Positions 1 to 10,714 of a stretch of DNA of 64,000 nucleotides are shown one piece after another. The stretch lies in the NCBI GenBank assembly GCA_034336665.1, contig JAPFBE010000002.1, positions 10,856,906 to 10,920,905 of the forward strand, read 5' to 3'. Every line of letters starts with the position of its first letter. Within the stretch, counting starts at the first letter, position 1. A program made the position numbers and the translations under genes. Under the pieces are notes generated by a model that saw only the letters and a list, made by a program, of their open reading frames with translations, searched no databases and was not told the DNA's origin. This DNA comes from Luscinia megarhynchos (lineage: Eukaryota; Chordata; Aves; Passeriformes; Turdidae).

Positions 1-995
1 ATTACATCCTTTTAGCATCAGAAACTACTCATGTCTGCCTGTCTTCCTAGTTCCTACTCCTTCATATACTCAAACAGCAAAAGAAATAGACAACCTAGAA
101 CTGGAGAGTAACACCATTTCTAGAGGGTTTCTAAGTCCTTGAGTTTTCCAGGAAAACAACAATGCTGCTAGAACGCTTCAGGACAATCAGACTTTTTTTT
201 TTTTTTCCCCCCTCTGTGATGGCCGCTGGTTAATGCTGAGGTAAATACTTGAAATGACAGCATTTTTACCTGGGATGTCATGGAGGCAAAAGTACAAGCA
301 GTCTTCCACTACAGGAGAAGACAACCAAAAATGTACCAAGGAGAATTAAAAATTCAAGAGCACTTAGTACATTTCTTCTGCAAATATTTCTGTACTCTGG
401 GTACAGAGCTGCTTTTAACCTTCCGCCTGCTAGATAAAAAAACAGTAAACTTGCTGTACTATGTTTTTGCCTGTAAATCAGGAAGGGTCTTTGGTTACCT
501 TAATACTAACCCTTCAGAGTTTGCTTTATGAAAGAAAGTGAAATAAATCTCTGTTTGCCTTATGCGAATTTACAATTCACTGGTAATGTTTCCTGCAGTT
601 CATGATTACTGGTACTCCACTTACTGAAAGAATCTTTCTGAGAAACCTAAATGTATTTTATTTATCTTAGACTATGATATCTTACTTGGACAAACATATA
701 GTTAGGGCTTGGGCTGGACTATTCTGCTTCATCTGTAGCCAACCTAAGATCTTCTCTGTAAATACTGACAAACAACATCCCAGCCACTGCCTTATATACA
801 CTTGTCTTTGCATCACTGCTGTAATGAAACTTTTGAATGTACTCTTGATTTTTTATACCAGAGGAAAACCCTAAAAGCAAGGGAAAGAGGGGGAAATATA
901 TGTTACAGTAGATTAATTTTTCCTATATTGAAATGGGTGTATAACATCAAATATACTTTTGGAGTTATAGTCATATTTTGGGGGAAAAAAAAGAT
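1..995. other. Noncoding AT-rich sequence
   Basis: No recognisable gene, repeat family or RNA gene is seen here. There is a short T run followed by C near 191-210. The short frames present have no recognisable domain and no clear splice context. Confidence 0.6.
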
Positions 996-1440
996 TGTGC
1001 TGGTTTTGCCTGGGATAGTTACTTGTCTCCACAATGGCTGGTATGGGGCTGTTTTTTAGATTTGTGCTGAACACAGGGAAAGAGATGTTTTTTTTATTGC
1101 TGAATAGGGCTTGCACAAAGCCAAGGCCTTTTCTGCTTTCATACTTCCACACTGGCAATGAATGTGAAGATGCTTGGGAGGTTGGGTGGAGACCCAGCCA
1201 GGATAGGTGAAGTGACCCCAATTGACCAGAGGGAATTCCAGACCAAATGACATCATGGTCACTAAATAAAGTGGAGGGAGGAGAGAGGAGGAGGGGGGAC
1301 AATGGTGTGATGGTGTTTGTATTCCTAAATAATCATTATATGACATGAAGTGGCCCTGCCCTCCTGGAGATGGCTGAACATCCCTGCCCAGGCAAAGCAG
1401 TGAATTAATGCCTTACTTTGCTTTGCTTCTATGTGTCAAG
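996..1440 (+). mobile_element. Avian endogenous retrovirus LTR, 3'-truncated (ERVL-like)
   Basis: From TGTGCTGGTTTTG at 996 the sequence follows, from memory, a common avian ERV LTR in order. It has the GGTATGGGGCT block near 1040, the AAGGCCTTTTCTGCTT block near 1122, a TGACATCATG block near 1247 followed by a TATA-like ATAAAG near 1267, the purine-rich GGAGGAGGGGGG stretch, GGAGATGGCTGAACA near 1365, and the CTTTGCTTTGCTT block near 1420. Similarity is lost at about 1440, so the usual R/U5 end is missing. No second LTR or gag/pol/env remains nearby, so this is a solo or truncated LTR. The frames on the minus strand here (913-1302 and 1056-1346) are antisense to it and are not genes. The family name is from recall; ERVL/ERV3 class is the best guess. 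Confidence 0.72.
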
Positions 1441-1995
1441 CAGGATGCCATTCTGATTTATGCCAAATATCATCTTTTATTGTGAAATATATATATTTTT
1501 TTTTGAGGTCTGCGAGGGAGTCACAGGGTGCTCTCAGATATATTCTTAGCATGAAGAAAGTTCTCATACTGTCACTTTGGAGATATGACAACATTGCGAT
1601 GAAATGTCACAGGATCTTGAGAGATATACAAATATTTGTTTTACAGATTAAAACCTACCTGAAGAGGCCCAGACATGCATTCCATGTCACTCATATATCA
1701 GTCAGAAATAGCCTATGCAGTACATAGAAGACTACATCAATATTGCCCCTCTTCTTGACAACTTTTTTAGCACTGAGAGGATTTTTATCATGAGTGCAGC
1801 TTTTGGTGTTATCACATTAAGTTTATATTTTTTTTTGTGATACAAAAAGTATAGATGCACAGAAAGCTCCTCTCAGCTAAAGGACAGCTAGCTGGCAAGC
1901 ATATTGCAACTTTTACATTTCCCTCAATGTTTTTGTGTGCCATAAAGTTGTCTTTAAAAGACACAAAAACGTGTCTCAGCTTGCTAGGTAATTTT

Positions 1996-2009
1996 GCACC
2001 CTCTTCTGG
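1996..2009 (-). promoter_or_regulatory. CTCF-like motif (weak)
   Basis: The 14 bases GCACCCTCTTCTGG are the reverse complement of a CTCF-type core with two mismatches to the consensus CCASYAGRKGGCRS. Motif match alone predicts binding poorly. Confidence 0.2.
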
Positions 2010-2691
2010 TCAAGACCTTCCGTTTTTAAGCATAAATCTTTTAAGATAGGTGGATTGGACAGGAAATTACTCAGCACTGCAACTAATTGTTCACACAGAA
2101 AAGTGTGTTCTTTATAGTCCAGCTCCTTCTTACTAGAGAAATACCTAGACCCCAAACCATTCAGGTCCTAGAGGTCAGCCATGTTCTCACCTGCTGCATT
2201 CAAATACTCCATAACTACATCTAAGGAAGAAAAAAGGAGTATGTTGAAATAAATACATTCTCATGAAACTGTCTTTTTCTCCATTTCCCAGCAGACCTCT
2301 TATCACCTAGATAAAAGTCTTTGTTTTTCTTACAGTGAGAGACGAGGCTCTTCCCAACTACATAAGTTTCTATGCTGCTTTTTTATCACCACCTATATAT
2401 CTTCAGCATGTAGAGTAAAGGAAGGGAAAAATGCCATTTAAGATGGTCAGAAAAATCCCTGCTGTGGTTCTGTATATTGTGCAAATATTTGAATAAACCA
2501 GTATCTGTCCCCATATTTCTCCTTGAGTCCTACATACACTGTAAAAATATGAAAGTAGCTGTAACTCTGATGGCACAACATCATAAGCAAGGCTGTAGTC
2601 ATGCTCCACCTTGAGAAACAAGTCCTGGTTTGAAAACAGCTGAATAGTTTAACTATTAGCCCTTAAACACCAACTACAGCAGGATCTAAAC

Positions 2692-2708
2692 CAGCTGATG
2701 CTCAGCTG
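2692..2708. promoter_or_regulatory. Inverted repeat with two CAGCTG E-boxes
   Basis: CAGCTGA and TCAGCTG form perfect 7-bp arms around a 3-base centre (TGC). This places two E-box cores in mirror positions. It could be a bHLH site pair or chance. Confidence 0.25.
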
Positions 2709-5035
2709 TGGGTTTCATAACACTGCACTCATTTGAAACTATATAAAATATTTTTAAATACAGGTATTTGTTTTTCCCTTTTTGAAAAGCTACTGATACT
2801 TTACATTGATGTCAGCTGAGAGATCTCCAATTTTTGCTTCTAGCTCATTATCTGTAAAAATTTTAAAAGATGATCAATAAATACAGCTCAATTGAGGGCT
2901 AATATTGGACATTGGTGTTTTTTTTCCCCCTTGAACAAAAAGATATTTTGTTAATTTGTTTTGTTTTGTTTTGTTTTTGTAATAGCTTTTGCACGGCCTA
3001 GGTTGACACATATCTTAAACCTATTCTATTCTAGCTTTGATATTTCAGTTTCAATGCTAATTTGGATTTACTAGATGATTCATGTTCTGGTTTTCTGCTG
3101 CAGTGTGTATGGATGACTTAAAATTAGAAATGAACCAGAACCTTGGAATCTCCTTATCTAATAGCCTACAAATACAGAAAAGCCCTTTGGAAGTATTTGT
3201 GGAAATTGCACCTCTGTTTCTTGGGCAGTCAAAGAGGCATTATTTGCTGATTTTGCAGCTGAATTTAGCACTGAAAAAGAAGCATTGACATGACAAGTGC
3301 ACAAGATACAGTTTTAGTAGAAAACACAATCAGAATCCAGACCAGCTCTGTTGGAGGCATTTGAAAAAAATCCACTGGTCATGGATAACATATTGGTAAA
3401 ATGTATTGAAAGCAAAGATAGATTTTTTTTTCTGGACATTTTTCCTATTTTTCTAAAGGCATAAAATGCAGTAGACACTAAACAGAAATTTTAGCCATCA
3501 ATCAAACCTTTATAGTAAATTGCTTCTTTGTAGTTTTCTATTCCTTCTCTAGACTGCAGGCTTTAAAATTAGGAGTCATCCCTAAGAACATGAACTGAAT
3601 TTCCATCATATATTCCTGCTGGCAATGGCCTAAGGTGCTACTCAGCTGGATTAGAACTCGCAGCATCTGGCCTTAATCAGCAGCGTCAAATCTGCTGCTT
3701 TTTTTCTTTTTGCAAAATCTTAATCTTCGATTAATAGCAATCTTCTCAGGAAAGTGGAGAAGGAGGATTCAAGATTTAACAAACTAAGGATACCTGGTTT
3801 GAAAATAAACATAGTAAAGTCCTGGATTTTCAAATGGGGAGATCTGTAGATTAAGCTATGAGGAACTCCAGTCCTCTGATTTGTTATTATCAGATAGAAT
3901 TTGTTACCAACACATGGTCTTAAAGAGAAAGGCTTCTGCAATATTCATTCCTTATAAATGACTGTGTACTTATAAGGGGAAATCTATAACAAAATCTGTA
4001 CTCTTCCTCTACAAGATTTGCTTTTATTTCTTATTATAGAAGAAGTATGTGGCCAACACCATTCCAAACCCCTGGTTAGCCTGTATTTTAAGTTTACTGT
4101 AGTTTACTGTTGAGTCACTGGGGGTTCTCACAAAGAGTAGACTGACTGGAACTACAGGGCCCAGAAGTTACAGATGCTTTCCAAAGCCTCAATAAACTTT
4201 ACACAGCAACTGTTCTGGACGATGGGGGCAGGGGCTAGAGGCTTGCACGGGATCAAAATGCCATCATTTTCACAACAGTAAATTTCACTGGTTCCAAGCT
4301 TGCTGCAGTTCCCTTTTTATTGCAAATACATCAAACTGTCTCTGATATATCCAGCATGTCAAGGCTGAAAAAGGTTCACACATCAGGTGCTGACGTGCAG
4401 GGGGTGTTTAAAGGCGGGGGGAACTTGACATAAGGTACAAGCAGCCTTTCCCATGCACTTAAAACGTGCCATTTGTATGATTATTTGGGGTGTTTTAATT
4501 TTATTTTTGTTTTTCTAACAGACAGTGGGAGGCAGGATATGTGTCAAGAAAGGTGGCTGTGTGCCTTTTCTCCTACAACAGCCACTGATTTCAGAGGGCC
4601 TGAACAGCTCTCCCTGTGAATATATCTTTTTCTTTCATTTCTAATAAGCAGACTCTGTTGCCAGTTAGATAAACTTGTAGTTAATGACTACATTTTTACT
4701 ACTGCTACTAGTATTTTTAAATCACAATTTGATTTTTGCTGACAATATTTTTTTTCTGAGACAAAACTGTAGACTCAGGTATGATAAAAATTTTGACATG
4801 TTTTTGGAAGTCCAACTTTCTCTGCATGGCATGTAGAATGTTCTGTAATTCAAATCAATGCATATTAAAATATGGCATCTTTACCATTTAATGTAGAGAA
4901 CTTTCATTCACTCCTCACTTTTCTTCATTTATCAACCTGACTGTGGGTTTGTTTCAGAAAGAAATATCTAGGGAAAAATGGTAAAATTATAAGAATATAA
5001 TTACTTTATTATATACCTCTCTTTATCCATTACTT

Positions 5036-5062
5036 TGTGTTTTCTGTGTTTTCTGTGTTTTC
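5036..5062. repeat. Tandem repeat, 9 bp x 3
   Basis: The unit TGTGTTTTC occurs three times without mismatch. Confidence 0.9.
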
Positions 5063-5430
5063 TACCTCTTACAGATGAAGTCTGTGCTATTGAATTTATC
5101 TGATAAATTCACCCTCCCTCTTTGTCACACCTAATTACAATATGTACATTTGGGCAGATAGTGAAAAGTAAACTGATGGCAGTGACTCACAGAGAGAAGT
5201 CCCCGGCAAACAGTCATGATAAAATTGGCAGTAACATATAGAAAGTTATTCTATGTTTTACTGCAATTCTTTTTCTGAGCTTCCTATAAAATATGATTAA
5301 TGTCTGTCAAAGGATATTGAGAAATCAACTCCACCAATAGCAATAAAAAGTCGCTCGCCTAAAGCAGCTTTCATATAAAACCAGGTGTAATTTCCATAGC
5401 TAGATTTTAAAGGTGGTCACATTTTGAATT

Positions 5431-6350
5431 ATAGAATCACAGAATCACAGAATATGCTGAGTTGGAATGGATCACCAGGATCATTCAACTCCTGGTTCAA
5501 CTCCTGGTCCAGCACAGTCATCCTCAGGAGTCATGTGCCCGAGCAAACGTCTGAACAATTCTTAACTCTGTAACTTCTTAACAGCTGGTGCTGTGACCAC
5601 TTCCCTGGGGAGCCTGTGGCAGTGCTCATCCTCTGGATGAAGAACCTGTTCCTAATATCTAACCCAAACCTCCCCCGACACAGCCTGAGGCCATTCCCTT
5701 GGGTCCTGTCACAGGTCACCACAGAGGAGGGATCAGTGCCTGCCCCTGCTCTTCCCCTGAGTCACAGATTGCAGTGAGCTCTCCCCTGAGTCTCCTCCAG
5801 GCTGAACAGGCCAAGTGTCCTCAGCCCCTCCTCACACAGCTTCCCTCCAGGTCCTTCACCATCCTCACTGCCCTCCTTTGGGCACTCTCTAACAGTTTAA
5901 TGTCTGTTTTTTTCACATTGTGGCACCCAGAGCTGCCCCAGCTCAGAGCAGAGCAGGACAATCCCCTCCCTTGCCTGGCTGTGCTGCCGTGCCTGATGTC
6001 CCCAGGACAGGGTTGGCCCTCCTGGCTGCCAGGGCACTGCTGACCATCACCTCACCATCTACCAGGGTCCCAGGTCCCCTTCCATGACACTGCTTTCCAG
6101 CATCTCCTTCCCCAGCCTGCATGTACAGCCAGGGTTGTCCCATCCCAGGTGCAAAGTCCAGCACTTTGTTGTACTGTTGTCCTCCCAGTTCTGTATCATC
6201 TGTGGAATTGCTTAGTATCCCTTCCAGTCCTGTGTCCAAGTAATTTATGAAGATGTTGAAGAGCACGAGCCTGAGGATGGAGCCCTGTGGAACCCCATTA
6301 GTGGCAGGCTGCCAGCCTGATGTCACTCCATTCACTATAACCCTTTTAAG
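5431..6350 (-). mobile_element. CR1 LINE, 5'-truncated copy (antisense)
   Basis: The left edge carries the CR1 3' tail in reverse complement (ATAGAATCACAGAATCACAG). It is followed by 3'-UTR sequence and then, further right, the end of the ORF2 reverse transcriptase. Landmarks typical of CR1 in antisense are the CCTCCTTTGGGCACTCTCTAA block near 5873 and the GAGCCCTGTGGAACCCCATT block near 6280. At about 920 bp it keeps only the 3' fifth of a full-length element of roughly 4.5 kb, which is the usual 5' truncation of target-primed insertion. Frames on the plus strand (5699-6043 and 6247-6468) are antisense shadows. Confidence 0.93.
6000..6350 (-). pseudogene. CR1 reverse transcriptase fragment (decayed)
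   Basis: The open frame running from 6404 down to 5943 matches the CR1 ORF2 product from about its residue 19 to 135. Visible landmarks are GVPQGS at residues 37-42, LFNIFIN at 48-54 and the catalytic-site segment at 66-73. The usual FADD box reads STDD here, so the two aspartates survive but the flanking residues are changed. After the GG at residues 74-75 the frame jumps in phase to KVL, skipping about 40 residues of the normal product, and then continues through TLVDGE and [12 protein letters not shown]. The first 18 residues are read from flanking DNA. The piece lacks the upstream palm and fingers and the endonuclease, so it cannot encode an active enzyme. Confidence 0.85.
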
Positions 6351-7381
6351 ACCTTCAAGAAAAAAATATGACTGTTCTACTTTTAGATATGAATTTTTTT
6401 TCACACAGCCTCTCTTTTATTTTGTAAGTAGGAAAGTGTATCTCCAAAATGATTTATGGTATGGGTAAAACAGAGAACAAAATATAGTAATTTTCATGGA
6501 AAGACTGTCTATTAAATATAAAAGGCATGATCACAACCTCTTCCCCCACCCCCCCCTCTTTATTAATCTATTAATTAACTGTATTCTTCTCCAGAAGGCA
6601 ATGTCCCTAAAGAGGAGGAGATATTTATGAGAGGTCCAGCTGAGAACATTAGCAGGTGAATCAGTTAATCATATGTTCTGGGTTAAACAGCATTACTGTT
6701 ATATAGATGCGAGATCTCTGTTCTGGGGCACATATGCTGAAGAGAAGGAAAAGACAGCACCCCAGAGAAGAATGAAAGGTACCATTATTATAACTTGTAT
6801 GACAGCATGATCTCGTTGATTATTCTCAGTATCTTATTTCAGTTTCTGTTTTAATTTCATTTACTAAAAATGGCAGCATATTTTCTGGGTTGACTGTCAC
6901 TTACAGGATTTAGTAATAGATGCAGAGTAATACATAATTACTTCTGACTTCTTGCTATCTATAAATCTGAAGTTCATGAAATCAAATTTTTAGTGTCTTT
7001 TCCTTCTCCTCTACTGTCACTTCTCACATGTTACCACCGAGCTGCTTGGGAGGTCAGATTTCTTATTTTACCGAGGCTCTCTCCCCTTAATTTAAGTAAT
7101 CTGAATGCAATAAAGTAGTGAAGACATTTCTAAGCAGAACAGGGCAGGTAAGGGAGGAAAGAAAACATACAAATTTCAATGAATATGCAGGATGGATTCC
7201 AAGACTTTGCAGCTAAAAGAAATCATAAGATGATCCTGTATGATTTTATATTTTTGCGCAGTAAATTTTACTCTATTATCCCTTAGAACTTCTTCTTGCC
7301 TAAACCCAACATTCTAAAATAACAACAAGAAGTAGGGCAATCCCATCTACACGGTCTTCACCTTCAGTGGGCAAACATCCT
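6351..7381. other. Noncoding AT-rich interval
   Basis: No gene seen. It contains a short C run near 6550 and an imperfect hairpin at 6722-6766: arms TCTGGGG/CCCCAGA extended by TGCTG/CAGCA after a 6-base bulge. The stretch 6600-6850 is free of simple repeats. Confidence 0.5.
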
Positions 7382-7475
7382 GTAGAATAATAGTGTCATT
7401 AAGGTCCAAAAAGCCCTCTAAGATCAGTCCAGCCATTAATGCAGCACTACTAAGTCACCAGGCACTTCAGCAACT
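7382..7475 (-). mobile_element. Old CR1 3'-end fragment (antisense)
   Basis: The order of words (AGAATAATAG, TCATTAAGGT, CCTCTAAGATCA, CAGCACTACTAAGTC) follows a CR1 3' UTR read in reverse complement, but with many substitutions and small gaps. No coding part is included. The right end is indistinct. Confidence 0.6.
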
Positions 7476-10453
7476 TTCTTGCCTCCTTTGGACATGCTAA
7501 TCTTCACTGGTATTATGCTTTATTTCATATTCAAATTTACTGGTCTCATCTTCCAGCCACTGGATGATGCTACATCCTTTTCTGCTAGATTACCAAGCCC
7601 CTTACTGCCCACCGTTCATAAATTCAATAATATAAAAAAATTATAAAAGTAGGCCCTTAACAGCAAGGACCTATCAGCTAACTAATCAAGTTCCATTTTA
7701 GAATCTTTACAGATCTTAACTTCATGCTTGGCTTAAGTCAGAATTCCACAAAACATCTAAAATTAAACTTGAACAACAGAAAACCTGCCTAGTTTCAGGT
7801 CACATCATAAACTCCTTACTTGGACCAGGTCACAGTTTCTCACTAAGCCCAACATCAGGTGCAGGGTCATTCCTGTCATTTGTAAAAAGACACCAAAACT
7901 AGGGTGCCACATGCTTTCAGTTATCATCAAATAACACTGCACAAGTATATAATTTACACTTGTATCATTGTCAAAATAAAAGGACAGGACAGTCAGTGTA
8001 TTAACTTCTACCTTTAATTTCTGAAATGATACACAATAAATGCTCTAAGTCAGAGGTTTGAATATATTCTTATATATCTCACAGACAATAGATTTCACCT
8101 AATTACCGCTGTATTAAGTGTAGTAATGTGTGTTTGACAAATGCATATTTACAGAGAATAAATTGGTATTTATCAGGAGGAATCAAAAATGGAAAATCCA
8201 GGTTTTCCACTGATAGTTCCATCTTTTAATCATCTGATTCAATGCATGCCAAAATTTTTATTCAAATTTGTCTTTTTAATTAGCTGCCATCCATTAGCTT
8301 TTTTGCCATGAATTTCTTCATTAGGGTAAAGAAATGGCTTTTTGTTTTTTTTCTCCTTAATCTTATATGTTGGAAACAAATCACCTCTCAACTTCTCTTT
8401 TGATTAAATAAGTGGACTCAATTTTTAAGTTTCTCAGTGCAAGATATATTATTTTAATCTCAGCAAACCTTTCATTTTGCAAGTTAACCTCAGAGTAACT
8501 TGTCTTTGGTGATTTTTGACAAATTCTACACTAGTACTTTACCACAGCATTTGTCTCCAACATATTTTCTTAAGGTTATAACCACAGTGCATCTAATTTC
8601 ATCTACTCCTTTGCAATTGCAAGATGCCCATTAAATTATAGCAGGGGAAATTATATAAATAAATTTTGAAAATTATATGAATGCAGAAATAGACTACAGG
8701 CTTTAAAAAACCCAAAACTAATTAAGCTGAATATTTATAATTAATTTGCCTCAAACTGCTCAGGTGAAGCAGTCTTCCAGCAGGAAATGGACATCTCACT
8801 GGCCACAGAATGACATGAATGGAAGGTAAATACATATTGCTGGGATAGCACATTCTCACTTTATGTACAAAAATGTCTCTTCTATGTGGGTGGAATACAG
8901 CAGCTCCTATCTTTACTGAAAAATCAATTTCAGTATAATGGCCACAGATTTAGGACTCTGTTTCTGTACACGATGAGTAACAGAGCTACAGAATGGCAGA
9001 CTCACGAGAAACTTGCTGGAGAAAATTCTACCTTTAGTCAGACACCAGAGGAAGAAAAACATATTTGAGGCTTTGAAAAGGACTTTAACTGTGAGAACTT
9101 GACAAGAGCTCAGGTGTGGCATGAGGTCAAGACACATTTCTTCATAGTGACCCTATATTTGGCCTTCTTGAAACCCAATCAGTCATATGTTTTCCTAAGT
9201 TATTTCTGTGTAATGGAAGCATCAGCAATTTGCAAATTCAGTTTTGTGTACGAAAATAATTAAGTAAGAACTCAAATGCACTCAAAACCAACAGAAATTA
9301 ACTAGAGTATTTTTCCACATGTTATGTTTCTCTCCTGCAATAACAGTGTCATCAGCTATGTAAGAATGACCACACAATGCAAGCAGGGATTTTTCTGGTC
9401 TTCTGCCACAAGCTTCTGAGAAAAACAAACAAAGTAAAAAAAAAAACAAAACAAAAACCCAACCAAAACCCTGAGCAGGTTGAACACAGAAAGCAAGAGA
9501 ACAAAGGCCTTCATAGCACTAAGTATCCTTAGTTATCACTAATTTACCTGGTAAGTACTATTCAATATAACCTCAAAAATCAGCCATCAGTAAAATAAAT
9601 ACTGGAAAGTCATCAGCAGACTCTCAATCCTTCATCCCAGTTTCCCGCCAGTCTCCTACTGCATTTGCCTAATTTAAGTCAATTAAGTTACCCTGGATTT
9701 CTGCACGTTTTCAAAAGATCAGTAAGACCAATTGCCATGTAAGATCACAAGGCTGTGAATAACAGAGAGTTTCAGAACATTAACCATTGCCAGGTGATAA
9801 AACGTTGGCTTGAAATATGAATAACTGTATCCACCTGTTGTAGTACCATATATATTTATCCACATAAGCAGTGGTAATTGATTAAATATGATCATTCTAT
9901 TAGAAAAAAAGATTACTAAGAAAATAGAAAATTAGATGCTTTTTCAGTTCTAGTTCTCTGGTTTTATTCTTAACATGGTCAGGCTAATTTAATTGATTCA
10001 TATCTTTATATGATAGTTTGACTAAAGAGAAAAAACAAAAGGTAGTAGCTCAGGACCATATAGGACTACTATTTAAGGAACTGAAAAAAGAACTGCACAT
10101 CACTAAATTCCCCCACCTACCCCAGCAAAAAAAATTCTGATGGTCCATCTGGAGATTTTGGTCAGATATATGTAGAAAAACTCAGTGTTCCTCTTTTAAA
10201 AATATATTTAAAGCATCCAGTGAAATTACACTATTTTTCTTCCCATCAGCTATTACAAAACTTTTATGATCATGTAAGCAACACAAATGCCACACAAAAC
10301 CTAGCTGCCACACAACGATCTGTGGGCTGATTCTTAATAACAATATGAGACTTGACAGAACAGATGAGATTGTCAGTTTTTCCTAGTACTGCTTCCAGCA
10401 AAACAAAGTGCCTGTGCTGCAGGATAGGATGAAAATCTTTTTGGGATACTTGA
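7476..10453. other. Noncoding AT-rich interval
   Basis: About 3 kb without a recognisable gene or repeat family. An A-rich stretch with CAAA/CCAA words lies at 9421-9470. Short frames at 8886-9068 and 8913-9137 lie on opposite strands and have no recognisable domain. Confidence 0.55.
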
Positions 10454-10714
10454 CTACTTGTAGAGTACTTCCAGTGGCATGGCTTCATTTCTGATTCTCA
10501 GGGCAAATCTTTGATCCCCTGTGATGGGGGAATGAATGTGCTGAATTTGACTATCACTTGTCTTGATTATCACCAATGATGGCAGTCTAAACAAGCTGCT
10601 GTCTTCTCCAGCCTGTTCCAGGATATGGTCTGAGACTGCACTGACACCAAACACCGTGATATCTACAAGCCGTGTAAATAAATAGTTACTTTCATTCGCT
10701 TTAAATATTACAAC
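10454..10714 (-). CDS. Possible terminal coding exon, unidentified protein
   Basis: On the minus strand a frame of 86 sense codons plus a TAG stop (10456-10454) begins directly after a plausible splice acceptor. That acceptor is a pyrimidine-rich stretch (CTCCTCTTT, then CTTTTGC) ending in ATCACAG at 10720-10715, and the frame is in phase 0 across the junction. The predicted peptide has a mixed, protein-like composition with NESNYLF near its start, VDITVFGVSAVSD in the first half and ending in PLEVLYK. I do not recognise it as any family. The frame also stays open upstream of the acceptor to a methionine at 10777, so an exon is not required to explain it. No partner exon, donor or polyadenylation site was established. 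It may equally be a chance frame or an old retrocopy remnant. Confidence 0.22.
   Translation of the reverse strand, partial: VVIFKANESNYLFTRLVDITVFGVSAVSDHILEQAGEDSSLFRLPSLVIIKTSDSQIQHIHSPITGDQRFALRIRNEAMPLEVLYK

Larger units (their letters stand above)
1441..5430. other. Noncoding AT-rich interval
   Basis: About 4 kb with no recognisable gene. It holds only small features: a CTCF-like motif at 1996, a double E-box palindrome at 2692, a (TTTTG)n stretch near 2953-2980, and a three-copy 9-bp repeat at 5036. Reading frames are all below 100 codons and show no domain. Confidence 0.6.

Noticed and set aside
913..1346. Minus-strand frames of 96 and 129 codons
   Set aside because: Antisense to the ERV LTR.
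5699..6043. 114-codon plus-strand frame
   Set aside because: Antisense to the CR1 copy at 5431-6350.
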